A stretch of 20,694 bases of DNA, from positions 1 to 20,694 of the forward strand of contig CAZTAO010000070.1 of NCBI GenBank assembly GCA_964611645.1, written 5' to 3'. The position numbers were made by a program, and so were the translations under genes. Of the stretch, positions 7,435-15,725 are shown in pieces. Source of the stretch: CAZTAO01 sp964611645. Lineage in GTDB: Bacteria; Armatimonadota; UBA5829. A model generated the notes under the pieces. It searched no databases. It saw only the letters and a program-made list of their open reading frames with translations, and was not told where the DNA came from. Numbering within the stretch: position 1 is the first letter of the stretch; each line of letters starts with the position of its first letter.

Positions 7435-8064
7435 CTAGCTAGGCAAGTCGCCAATGGTAGACCACCTGATTCTGCCGATAGCCTGATGCCAGATGACGAC
7501 TATGCTTCCGTCAGCGGCTCTGTGTTCCTCGTGGTCACTCGCCAGTACCCTCATAAGGCTTTTCATCTTGACCTCCGTAGCGTTCCCAAATACGAGGAAT
7601 ATGCCGAACAGGTATCCAACCTCCTCTATGAAAGTCCGGAGTTTGGCCACGTCCGCGACCGCCTTGTTTCTGCCAAATTCCGATGACTTTGCCTCGACTA
7701 TCGCGAGATTCCACAGTTCCGGAGGGACGATCTTTGGATTCCCAGGATGATGGATGACGAAATCGGGATTCGGCGGTCCTTTGAAGTGCTTGCTGACTTC
7801 GTCGTACCCGTGCTTATCAATCTCACCATGAAGTGTGTACGGAAAACCGTTCGGCAGTCTGCAACGGAGTTGGCTATATAGCTCATAGCAGTACACGCGC
7901 TCACGATAGTTGGCCGGTGGGCCATCCCTGTCCACCATAAAGTATCTGGATTCGATACGACTGAGGCTTTGATACAGCGCCGCGTGCAGCATCTGGAAAT
8001 GGTCAATGCCAAGGTGCCCAGGATTCCACGACAACGGCAGAGATGGCGGACATTCCGTGAACAT
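7435..8064 (-). CDS. PD-(D/E)XK-nuclease-like protein, last gene of the hsd operon
   Basis: The 209-residue product starts at ATG 8064, with GGAGG six bases upstream. The frame stays open to 8184, but that extension overlaps the preceding gene. The centre reads PNPDFVIHHPG (D101), then LAIVEAKSSEFG (E124, K126), followed by a helix (VADVAKLRTFIEEV) and a hydrophobic strand (LFGIFLVFGN). This D...ExK pattern on beta strands is typical of the PD-(D/E)XK nuclease fold. An upstream helical block, RERVYCYELYSQLRCRLPNG, looks conserved and may be substrate- or partner-binding. No membrane segment is seen. The gene lies 44 bases after the STAND nuclease gene and is probably translated from the same mRNA, so a defence role as nuclease or accessory subunit is likely. 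The exact family is not recognised. Confidence 0.75.
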   Translation of the reverse strand: MFTECPPSLPLSWNPGHLGIDHFQMLHAALYQSLSRIESRYFMVDRDGPPANYRERVYCYELYSQLRCRLPNGFPYTLHGEIDKHGYDEVSKHFKGPPNPDFVIHHPGNPKIVPPELWNLAIVEAKSSEFGRNKAVADVAKLRTFIEEVGYLFGIFLVFGNATEVKMKSLMRVLASDHEEHRAADGSIVVIWHQAIGRIRWSTIGDLPS

Positions 8065-8070
8065 AGCTTT

Positions 8071-8075
8071 CCTCC
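8071..8075 (-). promoter_or_regulatory. Ribosome binding site deciding the ATG start at 8064
   Basis: On the minus strand GGAGG lies six bases before ATG 8064, inside the 44-base gap after the upstream stop. It supports this start over the longer frame that opens at 8184 inside the preceding gene. Confidence 0.65.
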
Positions 8076-8108
8076 ATTTTATCCCGAGTGCGGCCTGCGC
8101 GGTTCGGG

Positions 8109-11100
8109 TCAGCGACTGTCGAGATCTCTTTGACGCTTTTCCAAGCGTTTGACCAGCTTCTCCTCCCCGTCCTTGGCTAGCCATCCAAACCAGAACCTAA
8201 CGTTGGCGCGGTAATGCTCATCGCCGGCCATCTCGCGCAAGCGACCGTAATGCCTGCGATCCCCAACCTGAGCGACCGCCATCCCGTACCGCCACAACCC
8301 CAGAATATCCTCGTTCATGGCGCGCTTCAGAATATCGAGGTGTCGATCAGCAAGGAGGAGGTTGTACCTGTCGCGGCGGATCGCCATACCGTATATACGT
8401 AGCGAGGGATACGGGGCAAACTCGACCAGTTCTATTAGTCGCATGAAATCGTCATCGGATTCGACGTAGGCAACGCAATCAGCACCAGCCACCATTGAGT
8501 CCACAGAATCAGTCACGACCAGCAGATCTTCTGCCGTCTTGGCCAGGAGAGCAGCATCAAGACGTGCCAGGACATCGGCTGCGCTACGTCTCGTGGCCAA
8601 GTCCGAGAACGCGCAAAGCGAGGCGAGTTCGTGTGCCGCTGCAGAACGCATATCATCATGACGAGAGGCGACGAATCCTAGAGCATCCGCAACGTCCGGT
8701 CCGTATTTGGGCACGAGACCAAACGGTCGCTCATCCTGCAGTCTTCGCAGTAGTTCTTCCGGCGCGCATTCGGCCATCACTCCGACAACATCTGCTTGAG
8801 CTATGAACACGCTTCTACTCCGCTCCAACAGGTCGAGCAGAGCATTCCGAACTACTTCAGGAACGCTCGAGTCGAGATGGACATTGAGCAGCGTCGTGAG
8901 GGAGTTGGCGGAGATGCGTTCAGCAACTAAGCTCGCCCACATTGCAGGATTGTTTCTGTAGAGCGTAAGCAGAACCAACTCAGGCTCTCGCCCAGCCTCG
9001 TCAGTGCTACGGAGGACGTCACTCACCGTCTTCGTCAGATCCGGGTATTCCCCTAGCTTTTGCCACGCAGCAAGCGTCTGCATGGCTGCCCAAGACGTAC
9101 TGCTTTCTCCTCCTTGAGCCAATTCCACCAGCCGAGCTAACTCATCGTCGGAAGCGTCAAGCGCACCAAGTATTTTGAGGCACGTGGCTCGACACCATTC
9201 CTCGAGCGCGGAGTCGTCGATAATCCTCCAGAGGGCTGTTCTACTACAGGTGATGGTGTCTTTGGCCAGATGCGCGATGCGCTCCAAGGCCCCAATGCAG
9301 ACGGCCCTACTGTTGCTCGCCGTATTCTCGTCGGCGGCTACGTCGCAAAGATAGCCAACCAATCCGGAGGACAAGGCCGCAGATGATAACGCCTCGGCAC
9401 CGCTTTGTAGCACGTGCCCATCGATCTCAAGAGGATGTGCGATGAGCGCGGCCACAGACTCAGTTCCGGCAAGGATGCCGAGTGTTTTGGTCGCACCAAT
9501 CCTCACCAGGTCATGCGACTCCGGCCTCAATAGCTCTGTCAGCAGCGGCACACTTGCCCCAAGACCCAAAGCGGCTGCATAGTCGCACGCCCAATTGACC
9601 ACATATGGAGAGGAATCCTTCAGGGCGTGTGCTATCCAATCTCTTGATTGCGCTATCGCGCAGAAGCAGGCAAACTGTGTGGCCCATTCCTTATGGTGCC
9701 AGTCTTGCCACGGGCTATTATTCTTGGAGTCATCAGTGATGTCATGTCGTACGATATCCAGAGCGTTGTCCGACATGTTGTGCGCTGCCGAGGGAAGCCG
9801 CTCCAACGGACTTGGCAGGGACAACTCAGTAGTCCGAATGTAAACCAAGTGTCGGGCGTGGACGATTCCATTTTCCGGATCCAGCAGATAGAGCAACTTA
9901 TCCGCGATGCTTGGATAGTCAATGGCTCCCGAGACGTCCCCACTCAACAAGAGGTTACCCGTTGATTTCCTATCGTGAAGGCTGACAATGATGTCAGCAA
10001 CAGCTTTCTGTATCGTCGAGTCGCTAAGATTCTTCTCAGCTACTCTCGCCATCACTGAGACAAGCAAGTCGGTGCGATCCTCGTCGTCGATCTGCCCGGA
10101 CAAGGCCGCAGCTATGCTATCTACTAATGATGAATCAGAGGCAATCGACGCAGCCACGAAGACCTGATGGCTGACGTACTTAGAACGGATTAGATCAGAC
10201 AATGCCTGAACGGCGGTTGTCCGATCATCCTTTGACCCGAGCAGGACAAGTCCTCTGGCTCCGTCCGCACGTTTCTCCGCAACCGAGTCCCCGGTAAATA
10301 GATGAAGTTGCTGAAGAACAGGCACGCTGGCGTCTCTCATGTCGATCAGACATTGCACGGCGTTGTGTGACTCACCCTCCGGGGCACTTCGGGCTATCTC
10401 CAGGATTTTTTGCCGCAACTCATCGAGCCTATCCGGGTTTTCCACGATCCAAGCAACCAGTTCCCGTCGGCGGTTGCGCCCCGCAAGTGGTGACGCCGTT
10501 TTGGTCGCCGCCTCCAGTCTGAGCGTTTCTTCGTCTCCATACTCAGACAGCTTGATCCTCTCCCAGACTGAGTCAAGAGCGCTAAAGTCGTTGGCATTGC
10601 CGCTCTGAAGTCTTCTGCTTACCCACTCTGCGAACTTCTCCCCTCCCAAGGCCTTTTCGAGGTATGGGTAGAGATCGACGTGTCCGCCGCCTTCTGCCTG
10701 GGATTCGCGCATAGCGAAGAGTTCATTCCAGATGCTATGGATTTGTTTCTCTGATAGCTGAGAGGCAACAAAACCTCGGAGGGACACGTCCAATGGAGCA
10801 ACGAAAGGCGTAGTGGCCTCCAGAAGACGGCATATTGACTCAAAGTCGTGCTCGAAGTCACTGCTGCTCGGCGACAGACTCAACAACTGAGCCAGTTCCT
10901 GTTTTGTCAGGACTCGCAAATCAGTGCAGACGAAAGCCAATGCCTGCCTTTGACGCTCTGTGAGAACAGTCCAGATGGCTTCGAAATCCTTCACTATATC
11001 GTCGGTAGCATTTCGCAGGAGAGCTTCCATCGTGTTGCCCTCATACTGAAGAGCCAGCTTCATCTTGATGGGTAACCTTGGTGCTCCTGCACCCAGGGTG

Positions 11101-12245
11101 GACGACGATGGTTGTCTTGCCGTCCTCCCGGAATCCCACATCTGGTTTGCGCTCGACGAATCCAGCAGGCCGACAACTATCGGGGCGACAGTTGGGGTGA
11201 CTGACTTGGGCAGAGGCGGCTGGCTACTAACCACTAACGTCAGTCCGGCACAATCGTGGGCCAAGCTGGATAGGATGCCCGCTGTGTTGTCCGCTGTGCT
11301 AGGAGACACCTGATCAACGCCATCGACGACGACAACTATTGGCTGTGGCAAGCTGTCCGAGTCAACGCACAATCCCTTGACTGTATCCCTGAATAGTTCC
11401 AGGGCTGAGTTCCGGTTTGCGGTGCCGATCTTCGACACCCGACCCGGCGCGATTGTCGGAAAGAGTTGCGCACATAGAAACCGATAGAACGTCTCCTCTT
11501 TGTTGAAAAATGGGTCCGTCTTGGAGAAGTAGTACACGGCCTTGGCTTGCTGAGGTATACTCCGATAGACTTCAGTGGCGATAGCACTTTTGCCTACCCC
11601 GACCGCTCCCATGACAGCAATCACCTGACTAGCACTACCCGCGGCAACATCCAGTATGTTTGAGACAACTGCGTCCCTGCCAACAAGCCTTCCCCCGATG
11701 TAGTTGCCAACTTGCTTTTCCACTTGCGAACTCACTTCGTGTCGGATCGTGTCGAGTTCGCCCAATACGCTTTTTGGGACCTCCCGCCCCCAGTTCCGCC
11801 TTAGGAATTCTGCAGCGGCGAGCGGCGATACATACGATTTCAGTTGATCCAGTAGCGAAGAGCCGGCGTAAAGGCTGTCAATTTCCCCCTTGACGACAGG
11901 GTCATGCGGATACCGTTGATCGTAAAGCTCAAACTGGCTGTTGTCGAAGACTGCATAAAATGGTGAGTTAATCTGAGCTGACGTGGCGTAAGAACGAGCT
12001 TGGCTTTTCGCCTCTTCCCAGTCCTGGCTGGGTTTCTTTCCTTCGATCACCAACGTATAAACATTGCCGCCCTCGTCAGCCAGCAGGAAGAGTGCGTAGT
12101 CGGCGAAACCATACTCAGTTCTAGTGCCACGAGTGAAGGTGACGTGAAGTTTGCTATCGACCTGACTGCTGGGGTAACCCAACTCGTCGATAGCAGGGAC
12201 TATCACTCTGGTTTCGACGTCGCCTTCAGAAATGTGGTCACTCAC
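8109..12245 (-). CDS. STAND/NACHT-like NTPase with N-terminal HsdR_N-like nuclease and C-terminal HEAT-like repeats (Avs-like)
   Basis: The 1378-residue protein has three parts. Residues 1-150 resemble the N-terminal nuclease of type I restriction subunits: EGDVETRVIVPAIDELGYP, then D49 (FADYALFL), E68 and K70 (LVIEGKKP) and Q82 (QARSYA), a complete PD-(D/E)XK site. A linker with VGRDAVVSNIL leads into a P-loop NTPase. Its Walker A is GAVGVGKS (213-220) and its Walker B is IVVVVDGVDQ (D308). A winged-helix-like stretch follows (about 420-500). Residues about 560-1378 are a long alpha-solenoid of HEAT-like repeats. Effector, STAND switch and repeat sensor is the layout of antiviral STAND (Avs) proteins. 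The inferred role is ligand-triggered, NTP-dependent DNA cleavage on phage infection. The GTG start has TGAGG eight bases upstream and an in-frame TGA just before it. The gene lies 101 bases after hsdR. Confidence 0.8.
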   Translation of the reverse strand: MSDHISEGDVETRVIVPAIDELGYPSSQVDSKLHVTFTRGTRTEYGFADYALFLLADEGGNVYTLVIEGKKPSQDWEEAKSQARSYATSAQINSPFYAVFDNSQFELYDQRYPHDPVVKGEIDSLYAGSSLLDQLKSYVSPLAAAEFLRRNWGREVPKSVLGELDTIRHEVSSQVEKQVGNYIGGRLVGRDAVVSNILDVAAGSASQVIAVMGAVGVGKSAIATEVYRSIPQQAKAVYYFSKTDPFFNKEETFYRFLCAQLFPTIAPGRVSKIGTANRNSALELFRDTVKGLCVDSDSLPQPIVVVVDGVDQVSPSTADNTAGILSSLAHDCAGLTLVVSSQPPLPKSVTPTVAPIVVGLLDSSSANQMWDSGRTARQPSSSTLGAGAPRLPIKMKLALQYEGNTMEALLRNATDDIVKDFEAIWTVLTERQRQALAFVCTDLRVLTKQELAQLLSLSPSSSDFEHDFESICRLLEATTPFVAPLDVSLRGFVASQLSEKQIHSIWNELFAMRESQAEGGGHVDLYPYLEKALGGEKFAEWVSRRLQSGNANDFSALDSVWERIKLSEYGDEETLRLEAATKTASPLAGRNRRRELVAWIVENPDRLDELRQKILEIARSAPEGESHNAVQCLIDMRDASVPVLQQLHLFTGDSVAEKRADGARGLVLLGSKDDRTTAVQALSDLIRSKYVSHQVFVAASIASDSSLVDSIAAALSGQIDDEDRTDLLVSVMARVAEKNLSDSTIQKAVADIIVSLHDRKSTGNLLLSGDVSGAIDYPSIADKLLYLLDPENGIVHARHLVYIRTTELSLPSPLERLPSAAHNMSDNALDIVRHDITDDSKNNSPWQDWHHKEWATQFACFCAIAQSRDWIAHALKDSSPYVVNWACDYAAALGLGASVPLLTELLRPESHDLVRIGATKTLGILAGTESVAALIAHPLEIDGHVLQSGAEALSSAALSSGLVGYLCDVAADENTASNSRAVCIGALERIAHLAKDTITCSRTALWRIIDDSALEEWCRATCLKILGALDASDDELARLVELAQGGESSTSWAAMQTLAAWQKLGEYPDLTKTVSDVLRSTDEAGREPELVLLTLYRNNPAMWASLVAERISANSLTTLLNVHLDSSVPEVVRNALLDLLERSRSVFIAQADVVGVMAECAPEELLRRLQDERPFGLVPKYGPDVADALGFVASRHDDMRSAAAHELASLCAFSDLATRRSAADVLARLDAALLAKTAEDLLVVTDSVDSMVAGADCVAYVESDDDFMRLIELVEFAPYPSLRIYGMAIRRDRYNLLLADRHLDILKRAMNEDILGLWRYGMAVAQVGDRRHYGRLREMAGDEHYRANVRFWFGWLAKDGEEKLVKRLEKRQRDLDSR

Positions 12246-12288
12246 AGTCGGACCTCAGGCCCCCACCTCGGGCCACCCACATCGTCAT
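12238..12288 (-). other. Possible 16-codon leader ORF overlapping the STAND gene start
   Basis: In the 101-base gap after hsdR, ATG at 12288 opens a frame MTMWVARGGGLRSDCE that stops at TGA 12240-12238, overlapping the GTG start at 12245 by eight bases. A 5-bp stem (plus-strand GGCCC 12258-12262, GGGCC 12270-12274) lies just before the TGAGG ribosome binding site. Such an arrangement could tune translation of the STAND protein by coupling. The small ORF has no Shine-Dalgarno motif, so it may be chance. Confidence 0.15.
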
Positions 12289-12346
12289 TGTTCTATACCG
12301 CTACCTAGTATTTCGTGTTTCGCCATCTCGCAGACTCCTGCCAGCC

Positions 12347-15300
12347 TCACGAAGCCACCGGAGCCCCAGCAAGCTGACCCTGCGCGCCTTGCTGCCATAT
12401 GAAATCATAGACTTGCTTCGCTGCCGCCTGTGTGTCTTCGATTGTGAACGGCGGCATCGGCAGCTTGAGGAATAACTGGTCGAGAATGAAAGACTCTACT
12501 TCTGACTTGGTCTGCTCTTTGCGCGTCCAGTCTTCCATAGGCTCGAGCAGTTCTCTAAGCGAGGAAAGCAACTCCCTGCTGGCCTGCTTCAGTCTCTCTC
12601 GCTCCGTCTTTGCGATGTTCTCTTTATAGATTAGGTCAAAGAGTGCCAGTTCCTCTTCCGACAGCCCTTCGCGAGCGTGCCGTTGCTGTTCCGTATCCAG
12701 GGTGTTCGCGAAGTCCATCAGTTTAGCGAACGTCTCCTCAACCGTGGCGCGATCCTTTTCGCGGTTGTACTCGGCGATGATTTCCTGGTATCTCTTGTAG
12801 TAGTCCATCCGGAGTGGGTTGTTGCGAAGCATCACGCCCAGTCGTGCTTCCACCATCGCCCGCATTTCTTCGAGCGCCAGGTGTTTCCTGTGGCCATTCT
12901 TCTCGAACTCATCCCTGAGTCTAGCGAAATCAAGCTTCGAAAGGTCTACCGTGACACATTCGGCCTGGTCGCCGCCATAGTCTTGGGCCCGAATAGCTTC
13001 GTTCACTATCCGCTGCAATTCCCGAAGTATGTCGGTTATGTCCGACACTTCGCGCTTCTGGATCAGTTTCTTGTAGATGCCATCGATATTGTCTATTCGC
13101 AGAGCATACACATAGAGGGACGGCTCAGCGATTAGCGCCTTAGCTCTTGAGAACACTTCGCGCGCCATGATCTCAAAACGTCTTTTGGTCTCATCCGACT
13201 CGTAGACCGCGTCCACCGCATCCTTGATCGCTTCTATGCGGTCGAATCCCTTGGCTGTGGCCAGTCGTTCTGGGTCGAAACCCAGACCAATGAGGTGGTC
13301 TTCGGTTGCCTCGATAGCTTCAACGAGCAGCGCGACAAGCTCTTCTATCGGCTTGATCAGGTCCTCGTCGCCATCACCATCACCGTCGTCGCCCATCGCG
13401 TACTGAGCCAGCGCTTCTCGAAGGCTCTTCATCATGCCATTGTAGTCCACGATGACCCCAGCGTCCTTACCAGGATACACACGGTTGGCGCGGGCGATTG
13501 CCTGCATAAGCGTGTGTGCCTTGAGCGGCTTGTCAATATACATCGTCGAGAGACACTCTACATCAAAACCGGTAAGCCACATCGCGCAGACAATGGCTAT
13601 GCGGAACTTGTGACCGTCATCTTTGAATGCGGTCTCGACGTCCACAGTCTTTCCGTCTGGCGTATCGAATCCTCGCTTCATGCGGTCGCGGTGTGGGCGG
13701 ATATCGAAGTCCCAACGGGCGAAGTCCTTTACCTCGTTCTGCCCCTCGCTGATTATGATCTCAATGATGGTGTCTTCCATCCACTCAGCGCGTCGCACGA
13801 GCCAGTCCACTTTCTCGGAGAGCTTCTCTCTCACGTCGCGGTCTCTCTCCGCCGCAACTTCATCCGACCGCTGTTCTACTTCCTCTTTGATTGAATCGAT
13901 CTTGGTCTTCCACCTTGGGATTATGCGTTGATACACCCGGGCGCACGTGAGCTTGTCTATGCACACGAACATCGCCTTGCCTGACTCCCAGCGTAGTGAG
14001 CAGTGCTCCACGAAATCCTCGGCTATCTTGTCCAACCGGTCACCGGCAGTTATGACCTCATAGTCCTTGCCCAACAGGCTTTCTAGTTTGGCGATCTGGT
14101 CGGGGTCCAGGTCAGACTCCTCCACCTTTTCGGCTATCCGATCATTGAGGTCAAGACGCGTGATCCCAAGCTTCTCTCCACGGTTTTCATAGATCAGCTT
14201 CACGGTGGCGCCGTCTTCTTCGGAGCGCTTGAAGTCGTAACGCGAGATGTAGTTGCCGAAGATGCGGCGTGTCAGTTCGTCGTTCTTGAATAGGGGTGTG
14301 CCCGTAAACCCGATGAAAGCGGCGTTCGGTAAAGCCAGCCGCATATTTCGGGCCAACTTTCCGGCCTGCGTGCGATGCGCTTCGTCCGATATGACAATAA
14401 TGTCGTCCCGCGTGCTATATGGAGAGTCCGGGGTCACGTCCTGGTTGAACTTGTGTATCAGGCTGAACACGTAGCGGCGGTTCTCCTTGAGGAGCTTTCG
14501 CAGTTCAACGCCGCTGCCGGCTCTGGGAGTATTCTCGTCGATTATCTCGCAACCCACGAACGTGCGGAATATCTGGTCGTCCAGATCGTCGCGGTCGGTC
14601 ATTACCACGAAAGTGAAGCTGCCGGGAATCATCCGCCGGACTTTCTCGGCAAAGAAGATCATTGAATAGGACTTACCGCTGCCCTGCGTGTGCCAAAAGA
14701 CACCGAGCCGTCCAAGATCGGGATGGGCGCGCTTCACTATCGGCAGTCCGACCGCCGAGTCTTCGTCTTCTTTTACGAATGAATACTCCAGCCGCTTCTC
14801 TGGCGGGAACTCTTTCTTAAGGGCCTCCTGTTTGGCCACTGACTCTATGGACTTGTTGACCCCAAGCACCTGGTGGTTCCGGGCAATGATCTTCCGTAAT
14901 CCGCCTGCTTTGCTACCATCAAAGAGAATGAAGCTCTCGACCATATCCAGCAGCCGGTCCTTCGCGAGCATGCCGCGCAGGAGCGTCTTGGCGTCGAGCG
15001 ATCCTGGATCGGATTCAGCGTTTCGTTTCCACTCGCCGAAATGTTCCCACTTGCTGGTGATGGAGCCGTAGCGCGCCCTGTCTCCGTTGCTTACCACGAT
15101 CAGTGCGTTATGGTGAAACGCTTCGGGGATGGTGTCCAGGTAGTCGCTGATGTTGCCGTCGAACCCGGCGCGAATGTCTTTGTAGACGGCTTTAAGCTCA
15201 ATGAACACCAGCGGCAGGCCGTTCACGAAACATACGAGGTCGGCGCGGCGATTGTAGTGTGGGACGCGGTAGCCTTGTATCTTCAGTTCTCGCACGGCCA

Positions 15301-15700
15301 CGAACTTGTTGTTGTCGGGATTGCGAAAGTCGATCACCTGGGCTCTTGCTTCTACAGTCTCGCCTTTGTCATTGCGATACTTCACAGGCACACCGGTGCG
15401 CAGCCAACCGTAGTATTCGTGGTTATGCTGGACGATGGAACGCGAGAGGTCCACGGCGGTGAGTCTGGTTATGGCATCATCTATCGCCTTGTCTGGAAGG
15501 TCGGTGTTCAGCTTGCGAATGGCTTCTCTCAGGTCGCGCGTGAGCACTACATCCCGTTCGGTGCTTCTGCCAAGCGTTCCAGCCGCCCCAGGAACTTCCG
15601 TATTATATGCGTAGACAGACTCCCAGCCGAGTTCGTCGTGCAAGAACTTCGCGAACGTCTGCTGGACCAATCTGTCTTCGCTGTTGATATCTGTGATCAC
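12347..15700 (-). CDS. hsdR: Type I restriction-modification system, restriction/translocase subunit HsdR
   Basis: The 1117-residue protein has the standard HsdR order. The N-terminal PD-(D/E)XK endonuclease has D154 (RADLVCFV) and E168/K170 (LVFIELK). The superfamily 2 helicase-like motor has Walker A TQGSGKS (K343), DEAH box at 439-442, motif III FTGTP (465-469) and motif VI MQAIARANR. A C-terminal helical domain, probably for assembly with HsdM/HsdS, follows. HsdR uses ATP to pull DNA through the complex and cuts far from the unmodified target. All visible catalytic motifs are intact. The start is GTG with GAGG upstream at normal spacing. It begins 25 bases after hsdS and is followed by the STAND nuclease gene, so translation from the shared mRNA is likely. 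Confidence 0.95.
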   Translation of the reverse strand: MITDINSEDRLVQQTFAKFLHDELGWESVYAYNTEVPGAAGTLGRSTERDVVLTRDLREAIRKLNTDLPDKAIDDAITRLTAVDLSRSIVQHNHEYYGWLRTGVPVKYRNDKGETVEARAQVIDFRNPDNNKFVAVRELKIQGYRVPHYNRRADLVCFVNGLPLVFIELKAVYKDIRAGFDGNISDYLDTIPEAFHHNALIVVSNGDRARYGSITSKWEHFGEWKRNAESDPGSLDAKTLLRGMLAKDRLLDMVESFILFDGSKAGGLRKIIARNHQVLGVNKSIESVAKQEALKKEFPPEKRLEYSFVKEDEDSAVGLPIVKRAHPDLGRLGVFWHTQGSGKSYSMIFFAEKVRRMIPGSFTFVVMTDRDDLDDQIFRTFVGCEIIDENTPRAGSGVELRKLLKENRRYVFSLIHKFNQDVTPDSPYSTRDDIIVISDEAHRTQAGKLARNMRLALPNAAFIGFTGTPLFKNDELTRRIFGNYISRYDFKRSEEDGATVKLIYENRGEKLGITRLDLNDRIAEKVEESDLDPDQIAKLESLLGKDYEVITAGDRLDKIAEDFVEHCSLRWESGKAMFVCIDKLTCARVYQRIIPRWKTKIDSIKEEVEQRSDEVAAERDRDVREKLSEKVDWLVRRAEWMEDTIIEIIISEGQNEVKDFARWDFDIRPHRDRMKRGFDTPDGKTVDVETAFKDDGHKFRIAIVCAMWLTGFDVECLSTMYIDKPLKAHTLMQAIARANRVYPGKDAGVIVDYNGMMKSLREALAQYAMGDDGDGDGDEDLIKPIEELVALLVEAIEATEDHLIGLGFDPERLATAKGFDRIEAIKDAVDAVYESDETKRRFEIMAREVFSRAKALIAEPSLYVYALRIDNIDGIYKKLIQKREVSDITDILRELQRIVNEAIRAQDYGGDQAECVTVDLSKLDFARLRDEFEKNGHRKHLALEEMRAMVEARLGVMLRNNPLRMDYYKRYQEIIAEYNREKDRATVEETFAKLMDFANTLDTEQQRHAREGLSEEELALFDLIYKENIAKTERERLKQASRELLSSLRELLEPMEDWTRKEQTKSEVESFILDQLFLKLPMPPFTIEDTQAAAKQVYDFIWQQGAQGQLAGAPVAS

Positions 15701-15725
15701 GCGCTATCCTCAATGGGAGCCGTCG

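Noticed and set aside
7381..7440. tRNA-like T-arm sequence (GGTTCGAGCCC on the minus strand)
   Set aside because: No acceptor, anticodon or D-arm can be built around it; the match is to a short motif only.
7306..7686. 126-codon plus-strand frame between the membrane protein and nuclease genes
   Set aside because: It overlaps the end of one convincing gene and is antisense to the other, with no ribosome binding site or recognisable domain.
8065..8184. Upstream extension of the small nuclease gene to 8184
   Set aside because: It would overlap the STAND gene by 76 bases, encodes a basic low-quality segment and has no better ribosome binding site than ATG 8064.
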